64,000 nt of DNA from positions 78,342,350 through 78,406,349 of the forward strand of contig CM039183.1 of assembly GCA_008360975.2 (NCBI GenBank), given 5' to 3'. Shown in pieces: positions 49,420 to 60,700 of this stretch (positions within the stretch are counted from its first letter, which is position 1; each line of letters begins with the position of its first letter). A program made the position numbers and the translations under genes. The DNA comes from Lichenostomus cassidix (Eukaryota; Chordata; Aves; Passeriformes; Meliphagidae). The notes beneath the pieces were generated by a model. That model was not told the origin of the DNA. It saw only the letters and a list, made by a program, of their open reading frames with translations, and did no database searches.

Positions 49420-50799
49420 CTGGTAAGCAGAAGAATATTTCATAAATATTACCTCTGATTATAAATCTGCTACACAAAATGCTAGTGACCAAGACACTGA
49501 TATTTCCTATGATTACCTTTCTGTTCTGCTCAGCATCCCACTGCAGTATCAGATCTCACAGATACTTAGTCATTCCTACTGATCAAGTCTATCAAATCAC
49601 CTCCAATATTGTGCACTTATTTAACCAAGTCTTTCAATGTAAAAAATTCTAGGTTTTTACCTAGAATTAAGGTGAAATTCTATTTCACCTTACAGAAAAA
49701 CCAGCTGGGATCAACTGGGATACCTAAGCACAGATTTTACTGCTCCATTATTCACTTATACAAATGTTGGTGTAGCTCAATACACAACTAGTGAGATAAG
49801 AATGCTTGGCCAAACTAGTGAAAATGTCAGTACAATTTCAGTAATGAGAAAATACTACAGCTGGTTTCAAAAACTCATCAAGAGAATAGTAACTGAGTAA
49901 AAACCAAGCACATCTGTATCTGAGGCTCCTACTGAAAGGGAGAAAAGGCTTTTACTGTAAATTTGCACAATGTCTAGACTACAAAGCTTTGAATGTGCCA
50001 GACAATGCCAGGGTACGAAACAATATTGATTTTTCACTTCAGTGTTGTGAAGGAACAAGTGGTTTTAACTGAAAAGAATTCAACTAAGAATTAACCGTAA
50101 ACAAAATATATATTTATCACAACAAATCTAAGCAGTGACAATTTATCCGGTGATAACAGCAAGGGAACTGAAATTAAAAGGTAACCTGATAATACTGTGG
50201 CTCCTGACAGAACCACTGCCTGCTCAATTAAGCTGACATTACATGCACACTATTTGCATTTTAATCTGCAATTACACTGTAACTGAGGGGAAAATGAAAC
50301 AATTATTAAGAAAAAATGAAAGTAATGAGCCTATTTAAACTTTGAATTTCTACATACATATTTTTGTAACAAGTGACACCCAAAAGATTTTTGTAGAATT
50401 TCTCTAAATTCAGAATTTTGCATTATCATTCTCTCTCTCTTCTGTGCTCCTCTGCATATCTGTATTTTCTATTGTTAAGGTTAAGGCAAATTTTCTTCTT
50501 GCATCAAAAAGCTTCTCAGTTTTAAAAAGCATCTCATCTAACATATCATCTCCAATAACCATCTACTAAATACCGTTAAATCAAATCCCTGGCTTCCCAT
50601 GGGACCTACAGAACGTAACAACATAGCTTCTGCTGTGCATCTGTGGCCAATGGATCTCCTTCTACTCCCTAGGTCTCATTTAGCTGAGAGTTCACAGAAT
50701 CACAACCTGTCCTTGTACCTTGTGCTGTTAGTCTAAGTCCCAAGATTTGTTCTATACACAGAGATGTTACAAGTTGCTCTCCACAGGACTTTTAATTAC
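49420..50799 (-). other. CYB5R4: CYB5R4 intron
   Basis: This 1.38-kb AT-rich intron shows no repeat family. Confidence 0.9.
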
Positions 50800-50886
50800 C
50801 TTTTATCTTTAAGAGCTAATTGCTCTAGTTGGTTTCTCCAAAGTATGTCATCCTCTGTTTTGTTGAAGAAGATCAGCTTCACTGTC
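50800..50886 (-). CDS. CYB5R4: CYB5R4, 87-nt internal exon of the reductase domain
   Basis: It encodes TVKLIFFNKTEDDILWRNQLEQ, then LALKDKR. Human has KVKLMFFNKTEDDIIWRSQLEKLAFKDKR. The NKTEDDI segment is the diagnostic loop of the NADH-binding lobe. The acceptor is TTTAAG after an unusually long T tract (the A run at about 50890-50905 on the plus strand). The donor is GTAATT, weaker than consensus. Confidence 0.96.
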
Positions 50887-51677
50887 CTTAAAAAAAAAAA
50901 AAAAATTACAATTAACTGCAGATTGGTTGTTAAAGAATCAGAACTTAATGCACCATACAGTCCCTTTTTACTTACATCTTGTGTTTGTTTTCAGATGCAT
51001 TATAAGTCAAAATGAGACACACTGAAAAAGCTTCGGAAAACTTGCCTGGTATAGACAGAACAGCCCCAAATCAGCTAAGCTACATCTTTAAATATAAAAA
51101 TCATCTTATTCAGAAGCTAGAATGTGTCAGAAATCTAGATTCTTTACATGTTTCCCAGGGCTCACTTCTCTGGAAACATGGAAAACAAAGCCCAGTACAT
51201 TAATGTGGTGCTCTAAATGGTGGCACAGTGCACCACAGCATCAAGTGGGGAAAAAGTCAATAAAACGTGCATAGGAAAGCCATGCATTTTGTTCACTGGG
51301 CACAAAAGTAGAAACTGCTTATTTGGAGAATGTTTTGAGACACCCTTACTGGTACCCCCCAGGGCAGACAAATGTATCTGCTGAAGTACTGCTCATCATT
51401 GCAAAGAAAAGAAAATTCCAGACCTGGAACAAACTGGTCACAGTTTTACTGGAAATAAGGGAGAACACAGCTAAAATGAAGAAGTGGAAATTTAGATGTT
51501 ATCCCCACCAGTGAAGAAACGCTGGTTGAGAGAATGATGACAAAAATTTAGACAACAAATAAGAAGCTTCATCAGCCCTTTGGAAAGGAATAGGGTGAAT
51601 CTAACATACTGGAAACTACTTCAAGGCATATAGATTTTAATAAACTAAAAAAAAAAAACAAGCTGGTATGTAAAGTC

Positions 51678-51941
51678 TTGTTGTTGTTGAGCAGCTAGCA
51701 GAGTAAAGAAGGCACCAGTTCTCAGTGGCAAGAAGGAATGACCTTTACTGTTTTGATTTCATCACATATATAGAGTTCTCAAAAGTCACCCAGATTGGTC
51801 AGTCAGAAGCCTTCCCCCAGGCCTGATTGGCCAGGCCTGCACTGTCCAAGTTCTGGGACACTGTTCCAATGACATCCAAACTTTATCTTTATTTATAAAA
51901 CACAAGAAGAATTCTCATGGGAAAAGCCTGTGCTAGCCACA
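51678..51941 (-). mobile_element. Solo LTR, copy B (264 bp, inverted relative to copy A)
   Basis: The minus strand reads TGTGGCTAGCACAGG at its start and CAACAACAACAA at its end. It aligns along its whole length with the LTR at 47011-47274, including the CAGGCCTGGCCAATCAGGCC block and the TATA region. By eye identity is roughly 85 percent. The AATAAA of copy A is changed here to CAGTAAA. Flanking 5-mers (AAGTC left, GCGTC right) match at three of five positions, so the duplication has decayed. It lies in a CYB5R4 intron in the same orientation as the gene. Confidence 0.85.
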
Positions 51942-52790
51942 GCGTCTTATGAAAAACTCTACAGAAAGAGGAGTTAGAGACCCTTAAAGGAGGTTAACAC
52001 AGAGGAAGAAGAGGAAGTTAAAAATTCACCTTCCAAACAAGAATGATGATGAACGTGGGATACTTTATTAAAAGTGAATATGAGAAGAGTGGTAATTTAG
52101 GAATGAAAAGCTGGAGACAAAGCTAGATACAACTATTAAGGAGAATCAAGAATAGATTACAAGCATCCTATACTTGAGAAGAGCAGTAACCCTCTGCCTA
52201 GTGTTTAGTGCCTTGGTACTTCCGTCTTCTTTTAAGAAACATACCCACATGACTGCAGTTATATACAACCAGTAAAAGGAGCAAAAAAACCTCATCTTAA
52301 AAAGGAAGCATAGAGGATCAATATTCTTTTATAGTTAATACTTTGGCCAAATACAATTTGGCCTGTAAGAGAGGAAACAAAGCTGAAGAAAGAGCATCAT
52401 GACTTGATGCACAAAAGGATAGTGCAGCTATGAAGGGAACAAATCATTTTGCCAATTTACAGTAGGCAAGAAATAGACTTACAAGATAATAGGCAGACTT
52501 TGTCTAGACAGTAAGAATGAAAATCCAATTATCCAAGCCCATTACACCAAATGCTGCCCAGGGGAGCTGCAGATTCTCCAGCGCTCACAGTGCAGCCCCA
52601 GAGGTTCAGCAGCACTCGCCCAGCACTCCAGACAGAGGTTGCTTCAGCACCTTCAGGTGACAAATCTGTCATTGCACAGATTATTCCTCAGCTTTCTGCA
52701 ATTCATGTTCTAGCATATGCAATCCAAGCTTATGGCAACAGTTACTTTGCAAAGTAAGATAATTCTATGCAAATGATATTTATATTTTTC

Positions 52791-52870
52791 ATACACACAG
52801 ACACACACAGACACAGACACACACACACACATATCTTATAAACACACATATCTTATAAACACACATATAT
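52791..52870. repeat. CA-rich microsatellite with a 17-18 bp tandem unit
   Basis: A (CA)n tract with ACAG interruptions runs into two copies of a unit containing atatcttataaacacac, followed by a partial copy. Confidence 0.88.
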
Positions 52871-53058
52871 TAAAGACACTCTGGTAGTACTTTCCCAAAA
52901 AATAAACTGAGGGTTAAAGAGCAAACATAAGGCCAAGAAACTAAATTGCCTAGAACAGTCAGAAAAACAAAGGTGTGAAGTGTCTGCATATAAATAGAAT
53001 CTGTCTCAGTTCAAGCCATTCCAGCACCTAACCAGCCTCCACAGCAAGAAGGAAAATT

Positions 53059-53100
53059 TCATTGACTAATAAGGAACTGAATTTCCTTATTAGTCAATGA
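53059..53100. repeat. Perfect 18-bp inverted repeat with a 6-nt loop
   Basis: The left arm tcattgactaataaggaa (53059-53076) is exactly complementary to ttccttattagtcaatga (53083-53100), with the loop ctgaat. Pairing stops at the next base outward. It is in a CYB5R4 intron, far from exon boundaries. I do not know a transposon family with this terminus. Confidence 0.95.
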
Positions 53101-54067
53101 CACGAAACTGCACCCTAAACTGACACTGAGTTCCTATATATAATTATTCTGAAAAGAGCTAAAAATGTGTTCCCAAGCACTTAGTCAGATGGCACACTCA
53201 TCTTTTGGATTTGCAAAGCCAGTCAGCCACTTTTTATTTGCTACTGACAATATAGGACATTTTGGAAGAGCCAAACAGCACAGTCTCTCTGATCACAAGA
53301 CACGATTATATGTAATGGCTAAAATATAAACAATATAAGAATAGTGTCTGGACTTAGCATTGGGTTTTTTTAGAAACAAACTTTTGCAGTACATGTCATC
53401 CTTTGTAGCTTTAGCATGAAGGTCAGTGTACAATTAATCTCCCTATGTTGTTTCAAAAGCAGAAGTACTCATTCTGGTGCTCTGAAGGAAATAACAACCT
53501 GTTCCCTTGACCAGGAAAAGTAATGTTTTCTTCTGTAGATTTTACAGAGCACAGAATGCATTTGCAATACACATCTTTTCATGCATATGAATATACTTAA
53601 CACTTATATAAGTGACATATAAGTCTTTTGTGAAAACTGGAACTCGTCTAGTAACAATGTGTTACTGCTGCTTAGCAGGTGAAAACCATAAGCTAGTTAT
53701 TCTAATGTATAACAGAGAAACTATGATTAAACAGTTGTAGCCTCCAACAGTCAAAAACTCAGTATCTACACTGAAAAATTTCAATACTGGAAAAAGACAT
53801 TTAAATATGAAGCTAGTTAAAAAAACTCCTCAAAGGTTCTACTCAGTGAGCTCATTTGTACCGCAATGAAAGTCCAAAATGCAAATCAGTCCATTATATT
53901 GATGGTAGCCAATAACCAAATATATGCAAGTTGCCTAAGCTTCTGACAGACTCCTCCCTAAAGCATGCCAGTTTTTGGCATATGTTGAAGAAAAATGCTT
54001 TCACACCATTTTATTTTGTTAATTGTTTTATTAACACTGAGGCTTGTGTGTCAAGAAGCCCACATAC

Positions 54068-54218
54068 CTGAGACAGCTAACTTTAGTCAGAGCGAAATTC
54101 AGCAGCTTAACCATTGGTGTGAAGCCTGTGCCTCCTGCCAATAAAAGGAGATCTTCTGAAGTTTGAATTTGCGACTTCTTGAAGTTGCCTTCAGGATTGC
54201 TGACAGAAATATAGTCTC
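54068..54218 (-). CDS. CYB5R4: CYB5R4, internal exon with NADH-binding GTGFTPM motif
   Basis: The exon is 151 nt, with acceptor ACAAAG at 54219 and donor GTATGT from 54067. It encodes DYISVSNPEGNFK, then EDLLLLAGGTGFTPMVKLLN, then FALTKVSCL. GGTGFTPM is the nucleotide-binding motif that cytochrome b5 reductases share with ferredoxin-NADP reductases; human CYB5R4 has AAGTGFTPM. The SPEGNF-like SNPEGNF segment lies in the preceding FAD lobe. The incoming glycine codon is split G|GA and the outgoing arginine AG|G. Confidence 0.97.
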
Positions 54219-54834
54219 CTTTGTTTAAAAATAGAAAAATTTAAAGGTAAATATTAATTTGATGAAAACAAGCTAATTAGCATTCTGATTTTTAAGGGCT
54301 GTTTCAGATTGCCTTCATTTTTGTAATATTAGGGTGTCTTTCAGAAAGGTACTATACACTTCGCATAAGGATCATTCTTGTTAAAAGAAGAGATATACAA
54401 TTAAAATGTTTTTTCTTTATGGATTTTACACAGTAAGTACACAAACACATGCAAGGCAGTGTTAAAAGTCTACCTCTGTATCTGAAATGGAAAAGGAAGT
54501 GCATCTTAAATCCCATAAAACAGACCTACTTTCCTTATGCAAAAGTATAAGAAGTTGTTCTCAAAGTATATGAAATCAAAGCCATCAACTATAATGCGTG
54601 ATACAGCTCACATGCATCAGTCAGGAGAGCTTTCTGCAATGGAAAACTCCTAGTTACAGTGAGGATAAGCCTTCACATTCAGGGAATGGAGAATAAGGTT
54701 TAAAAGAAGTTTTAAGTATGTCCCAGTGTATAAGCAGGTAAACAAGAAGAAAATCACAATACTCAGACAGTGAATCTTTAAAGACAATACAATTGCTGCA
54801 AAACCAAACACAAAACCCTCTAACATATACCTAC
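54219..54834 (-). other. CYB5R4: CYB5R4 intron
   Basis: This 616-bp intron has no recognisable repeat. Confidence 0.9.
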
Positions 54835-54987
54835 CAATCTGTAGGCGGTCAAGTGCCTGTGTGAACAGTCCATGGGAATAAATTTTAATCATTAAATATA
54901 TATGCACACCATCATGGTGAGATGGTTCTTGGAAATCCAGTGGCAAAAAAGGCAATACAGGTGTGTATGGTTTTATTACCTCTGTCC
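54835..54987 (-). CDS. CYB5R4: CYB5R4, internal exon with FAD-binding KPYTPV motif
   Basis: The exon is 153 nt, with acceptor CTTTAG at 54988 and donor GTAGGT from 54834. It encodes TEVIKPYTPVLPFLPLDFQE, then a stretch with HIYLMIKIYSHGLFTQALD and RLQIG. KPYTPV is the CYB5R4 form of the RxY(S/T)xx motif that holds FAD. LIKIYPxGLFTxxLDxLQIG is conserved with human. CYB5R4 carries electrons from NADH through FAD to its own N-terminal cytochrome b5 haem. It acts at the endoplasmic reticulum and its loss in mice causes a diabetic, lean phenotype (family knowledge). Confidence 0.97.
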
Positions 54988-56166
54988 CTAAAGAGTAGAC
55001 AGAAAGACAGCTCAAATAATATGAAAAATACATCCAGATACTACACACAAATATCAAAATAAAAAAAGAGTAAATAAATAACCTGCGTATACCATAAAAA
55101 TAACACCATCCCATGCTTTTATGCAATTTATTCATTTCCAGTGCACCAGTTTTTATTACAGAATTGGAAGCCTTCTACTTCCAATTAAAAACTTGAGTAT
55201 GTTATTTCCATGCTACTTAGCAATTCAGGACACAGGATGAAAGGATCTTGAATCATCCCAAAGAATATGAAAATCATTTCATAATGATAAACATTTTCAT
55301 TAATTTTCAAGTACCACAGCTTGATTTATTCTAAATTTAAACAGCAGAGTTTTAGTACTGCGCAATTATATTTTCTTGCAGTATCATTTCAAAAAGCTAT
55401 TGTATAATGATAGAAAGATCTCAGGAGTTGGACACTAGTAAAGAATTAGGCAGGGAGGAGGAGGGAAAAAAAGTTTTCAATAAAAGGATGTTTAAAAATT
55501 CTTCTGAGAAGTCTCTACCATGCATAGTGCAATTCAAGTGGAGTGACCAGTATAACTATTAATATGCAAATTTTTGAAAGTACACTTTATAATAGTAAAC
55601 TGGCTATTTCTTTGACTTTCCATTTTCTTTTTTTAAGTTCACCTTTTACAAAATTTTGAGGAACAGCACATAAATTTACTTTTCAAGACACATTCCTGTC
55701 ATAACCTCATGTTATCATTAATATTGCACAACTACAGTGTAAAGCACTGTCACCATGACTACCATATATCCCTCAGAAGAAGAAAAAAATAAAAGGCAAG
55801 ATTGCAACAACACTCTCCTCATTTCAAAAATGCTGCAAACTAAAAGAAACTAATGACACATAAAACATATACAATGAGCTTCCCCCACTTCAAAGATGAA
55901 CAGCACTGCTTTGATAGAGAGAATGTTTTAAAGGGAGAGTTGAAAGTAGAGACAGTAAGGTCACCAGTAAATGCCAGCTATCTCAGTAGTTAGCTTCCAT
56001 TAATATTAATCCAGTCAGTTCATTATTAAGCACTGATTGTGATCCTGGAAGCAGAGACTTGCTAACAACAAGCAAGGAATTAGGGGCCATGGACTTGGCA
56101 TTTTCCCAAGACTATGAAAAGGATTTATGTAAATATATCCATTACTACATTCTCAATTTTCCTTAC
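54988..56166 (-). other. CYB5R4: CYB5R4 intron
   Basis: This 1.18-kb AT-rich intron has no recognisable repeat. Confidence 0.9.
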
Positions 56167-56307
56167 CTGCAATAATTTGTTTGAGGTAAACATGTTGTCC
56201 AGTGGGAACATGGAGATGTGTGCCCTTAGGCAACATTAAGCAGAAGAGTTTGGTGTCATGGGTAACTTCTGTCTTTGAAACCAACTTGCATTTTCTGTAG
56301 AACAGTC
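56167..56307 (-). CDS. CYB5R4: CYB5R4, first reductase-domain exon visible in the window
   Basis: The exon is 141 nt, with acceptor GGTTTTAG at 56308 and donor GTAAGG from 56166. It encodes LFYRKCKLVSKTEVTHDTKL, then FCLMLPKG and HVPTGQHVYLKQIIAG. Human has LYYRKCQLISKEDVTHDTRL and HLQVPIGQHVYLKLPITG. The GQHVYLK strand is part of the FAD-binding barrel. Its first two bases complete a glycine codon (G|GA). The six exons from here to the stop encode 250 residues, nearly the same length as the human reductase domain. Exons for the cytochrome b5 domain and CS domain are not visible and should lie beyond 64000. Confidence 0.96.
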
Positions 56308-56724
56308 CTAAAACCAGGATTTTACTTGTTAGTTGAGTCTCAATCTATCATTCTGTTCTTACACATCTTTCAGTAAGAGAGAGAAGCATAGGTATTTCCC
56401 TATATATTTATAAAAAGACTATAAATAAATTCTTCTTGTATAATTACTTATAATAATTTTTATAATTTTGGACTAAGGACTCATTTATAACCTTACTTTA
56501 AGAGCCCCTGACTTGCTGTCTGGGAAGAAGCAGAAAAGCACCAAAAACTATCAGAAAACAGAACCCCTTGTACTACACTGCACCTGCACTGAGTTTCCCG
56601 TACAAGTACAGCATGGATACACAGACCAAAACCAGCTGGTGGAATGCAAATGAAACAAATGATGCCAGCACAGCACCACACTCCTCAGCAATACACTATC
56701 CACACCCGCCCAGCACGCTGAGGG

Positions 56725-56965
56725 AGGTGAGTCTGCACCTCTGTTCTGTTCTTGTGAGACCTCACCTGAGGTACCATGTTCAGCTCTGGGGTCCCCAACA
56801 TAAAAAGGATGTGAACCTGCTGGAGCAAGTCCAGACAAGGGCCACAAAGATGACCAGAGGGCTGGAGCACCTCTCCTGTGAAGTAAGGCTGAGAGAGTTG
56901 GGGTTGTTCAGCCTGAAGAAGAGAAAGCTCCAGAGAGCAGCCTCAATAAAGATGACCAGAAGTAA
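56725..56965 (+). mobile_element. CR1 LINE fragment (reverse transcriptase C-terminus)
   Basis: The plus strand reads as CR1 protein: [20 protein letters not shown], then [17 protein letters not shown] and [20 protein letters not shown]. It lacks the CR1 3' end and is truncated on both sides. It is antisense to CYB5R4. Confidence 0.9.
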
Positions 56966-57153
56966 TTTTTCCTCCTCCATCTTTTGATGACTAGTTTTCA
57001 GCTACGGCTTTGTTTCAGCACTGCGGTACTTTAGCTCTAAGCTGGAATATCAGTGTGGTCACAGCACCACACTGCCTAAACAGGTTTGTAACTCAAGGGA
57101 ACTTTCAGGGGCTATCAAGTACTAGAAGCTCAGCTCTGCAAAGAATTTTAAAA

Positions 57154-57187
57154 AAGCAAGCAAGCAAGCAAACAAACAAGCAACAAA
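57154..57187. repeat. (CAAG/CAAA)n short tandem repeat
   Basis: About eight tetramer units, first CAAG and then CAAA variants. Confidence 0.85.
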
Positions 57188-57559
57188 ATCCCATGAGCAG
57201 CATTATCCAAACTTCATACATCCAAAACAAGCCAAATAATAATTGAAAAAAAGGCAGAGACAAGAAGTCACTTTCATACAATAATCCCACCATGTCATTT
57301 GCCATTTTCAATGTAGAATTTGTGACCAGTCCCACTGGATATTTTTTTGTAAAGCCTCTCAAAATTTGACAGGTTCATGTATGAGAATACTTGAACATGA
57401 CACCCTTCTAACAACACTTTCTACATTGGAGCAATTCCAGTGAAGTAATGTTTCTTTTCCCCTTTTTTCATGGCATTGAAAACTACTCATGTTGCTCACA
57501 TAAATAGCTGAGCTCTGCATGAAACAGGATGAGATGCAAAGGTAATTCCAACTAGGCAT

Positions 57560-57702
57560 TACCGTGAGGATGGTCTGGTCGAACACTGGGGCAGCTGCTC
57601 AGAGGGAGCCTGTCCTTGGAGGTATTCAAACCTTGACGGAACAGCTTTGACCAGGAGGTTAGATCAGATGACTTCCAGAGCTCCCCTTCAACCAAGTCAG
57701 TC
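57560..57702 (+). mobile_element. CR1 LINE 3'-end fragment
   Basis: 'gaacactggggcagctgctc', 'ccttggaggtattcaaacct' and 'gaggttagatcagatgactt' followed by 'ccttcaaccaagtcag' match the tail of an avian CR1 subfamily that ends with GATGACYTCCAGAG. It has the same orientation as the fragment at 56725-56965, but about 600 bp of unrelated sequence separates them. Confidence 0.85.
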
Positions 57703-60700
57703 TACCCTTCTTACATTTCTTAAAGGTCTTAAGAGTTAGAAGTAGAAGCACTTCAATCTCTTGTGTTTTGCCACTGCACCAGCAGATGCTTCTTTACTTC
57801 CTAACTTCAATCTCATGTTGATTCTCTTTTGACAGAAATGGGCTACCAGAAATTCTCTAATAACTATGTATCACTTGTGCGTGGTCTAAATCCTTATGTG
57901 AGTCACAAGTCTTTCTTGAGTCAACACAACAACTCTTCTTAAGTGAGTCTTGCCTGAAGGAAGGCCTATGCAAGCTTCCAGTGAAGTTTCCACTGAATAC
58001 AAACCAAAATGTAAAGGAAATTCTAGCATTGCTGCAGCTCAAGTGGTCACTGCCACTGCTTCTTTGCTCTGTCTTCCAACAGCACCAAAGAGAACCCAAA
58101 GGCAGTATGCCTGGTTGAAATTTATGCTTAACTAGGGCTACTGTTACCAATTCCTGGACTTAAAAAACAACCACAAAAGAAGCTTTAGAGGGGCTCTCAA
58201 TAAGACAGCCCGTCCACTCTCCTTGCCCAGTGATACACAAGAGTAATTCAAAGACCAGGTTGAGTATTTCAGTAATTTCACCAAGTGCATTACCATTTTT
58301 CAAGTAATTTATCTGTACTGCAGTCTCCTTATTCCAGGATTATTACCCCAAACATTTTGCTCTTTTCAGATAGCCTAGATTAAAAACACAGCAAAAGCGT
58401 TCAAGACAGCTGGAGACCAGTTACAGAGAGCCCTCTGACAGTGCAGTCAATTGCTGCTGGAAAGAACAGCCATCACTATTAACACTCCCTTCTTCAATAA
58501 GTGCAGGATCACAGCTTGGCAATTCAACCATAACAGAAACAAAGTAATTTTAAATAGAGGAAAGCGTTCAACAAACAGCATTTATCCACAAATTGCTTGA
58601 AAGTTAAGGGTTTAAACAATATGTTCCAGCTCAGCCATGCTTCTTTCTAATTGACTTTATTTCCAAGGGTATAAATAAACTCGGCTGGAACAGTCAAGCA
58701 TCTAAATACATTCAGTTATGTCTCAAAATATACATTCAGGTTACTAAATCTCAGCTGCACATGCAGTTTGTGCATGGACTAAATCAGGATCAAATTTCTT
58801 ATACATCACTACTCCCACAGTAGATGGCCATGGCACTTTTCAGCACACACTGGTTTTCTTAAATTATTCAAACAGCTACTAGTGAGTTATCCACTATAAA
58901 TGTCTGCAGAGACACAACATAAAGTTTCTGCAATGGAATAAATCTTCCTTTATTAAGATTTTCTCACATCTTTCATCTAACATCCTACAAATCCCTTATT
59001 TTGAATGAACAAGTATTTCAGATGAATCAAAATAAAGCCCTGAAAAAATGAGTCGGTAATTCTATTTCATACCAATCTTAAAGTAAAGCAAAACACCAGC
59101 ATTTCTCCAGCTATATAAATACTATGAAAAATTTGTGGAAATTAATTTTCTATCCTTCTTTTGAAAAATACACAATAAGATTGCAAAGTACAGCAGCAAA
59201 ATAAATATGCCAAGATTGCTGTCAATTCTGCAGACTTAAGAATTGCTTAAATTAAGGTTGGTAATATAACCCTTAACACTCATCAGCTAATTCTCTTACA
59301 GATATTTGGGAGTGGAGAAAGAAGTTAAAAAACTGATTCATCAACTGATTCACTGCTCCCTGACAATTTTTTCACCTTTCCTACCTGACTAATTCTAGCC
59401 TTTTCCACATAAATAACCATTATCTCCCTCTTTTTCTTTTTAATTTGCCATACAGAACTTTTGTCCTAATTCATTCAATATAGCTTTTGAAAACAAGAGA
59501 CCTTTCTAAGTAAACTTCTAGTTTAGACGGTAGTCTTTGCTACATTAATTAAAATTAATTAGTCATTCCACTAAAATCTGAAGCCACAGGCAAAAACAAC
59601 TGTCAAAGCAGAAAAGCCTTTCAACAAGAGGAGCCAGCCCCTAGTAGCAAGATGAAGCCAAACGGTTGCTTTTGTCAACCCATTAACCCATGTTAACCAT
59701 TAGATGCCAAAGACAGGATTTGCAACTATAGAGAAGCAAAAGGTACTGTTCTCTCAATTTGGGATCACAATGTCAGTGTCCTGCAACAAATCCTAATTTT
59801 CAAAGTAGAGAAAGTCATTAGTGAGGAGGTTAAGTTTGACTAAATGTTTTGCAGACATCAAGTGTCAGCACTGCAGCTTCTGATGCAGGAGAAGCAGCCC
59901 TGCAGCCCCTCACTGCCAAAGGCTTGCCACAGTACCCCAATACAATCATGGGCTAAAGACATCACCCTCTAAACTCAACTTCCTTCTTTCCTAAAATCAA
60001 GAACTACAGCACCTTGATTCACAGGAATACAAATTCAGTTTTACTAACTGAAAAGCTATCAAATCTGCTGGACAGATAATGATACCTTTTAGAGAGCATC
60101 ATCCTTTTGCATACTGCATGTTCTTCCTTGTCATAAAAGGTAGTTTAAGAATTTTTCCAGAAGTTCTTTCTTAGTTACTTGTCCTAATCTTAGTGATGCT
60201 ACAGTGGCAACATTAGTCTGTTGGCTTGGGAAAAAGATTAATTGCTCCACTATCCTTCCATCTCAGGTAGAGGAATTCCACCCCATTCCCAGACAGCATG
60301 TACCACCCAAACATGTCCATCAGCTAGCTGAAAGTTAATCCTTATTTTGTTCAGGTTACTTGATTATGGAGCCTCAAGTACTAGTACTGCCAACATAAAG
60401 GAGATTAGACCACACGGCTGAAGGAAGGTGGCTGCCTACCATTCCTGGCAGCAGCCCAGTCTCAAGAGTTAAGACAACCATGAACCCTCGCTGCTGACCA
60501 TCAAACCATCAGTACCCTCAAATGCTTCAGTTATTTACTAGATTTCACAAGCTATCTCATATTATCCAAAAAGACCAGCCATGCTTTTCCCAGACAGTCT
60601 CTCTTCCCTCCCACAACATCTCCACCGAATCAACACCTTCTAAACTCTCCCTGATTACATAGCATCACCCTGTCACAGTCTAAGTCTCACTGATATACAT

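Larger units (their letters stand above)
50887..54067 (-). other. CYB5R4: CYB5R4 intron carrying LTR copy B and a hairpin
   Basis: This 3.2-kb intron holds the solo LTR at 51678-51941, a CA-rich microsatellite at 52791-52870 and the perfect hairpin at 53059-53100. A frame at 52551-52757 has slightly higher GC but no recognisable product. Confidence 0.9.

Noticed and set aside
56493..56515. A short minus-strand segment with AG and GT borders upstream of the first visible CYB5R4 exon
   Set aside because: It would encode TASQGLLK, unlike the CYB5R4 linker, and ends in the wrong phase for the exon at 56307.
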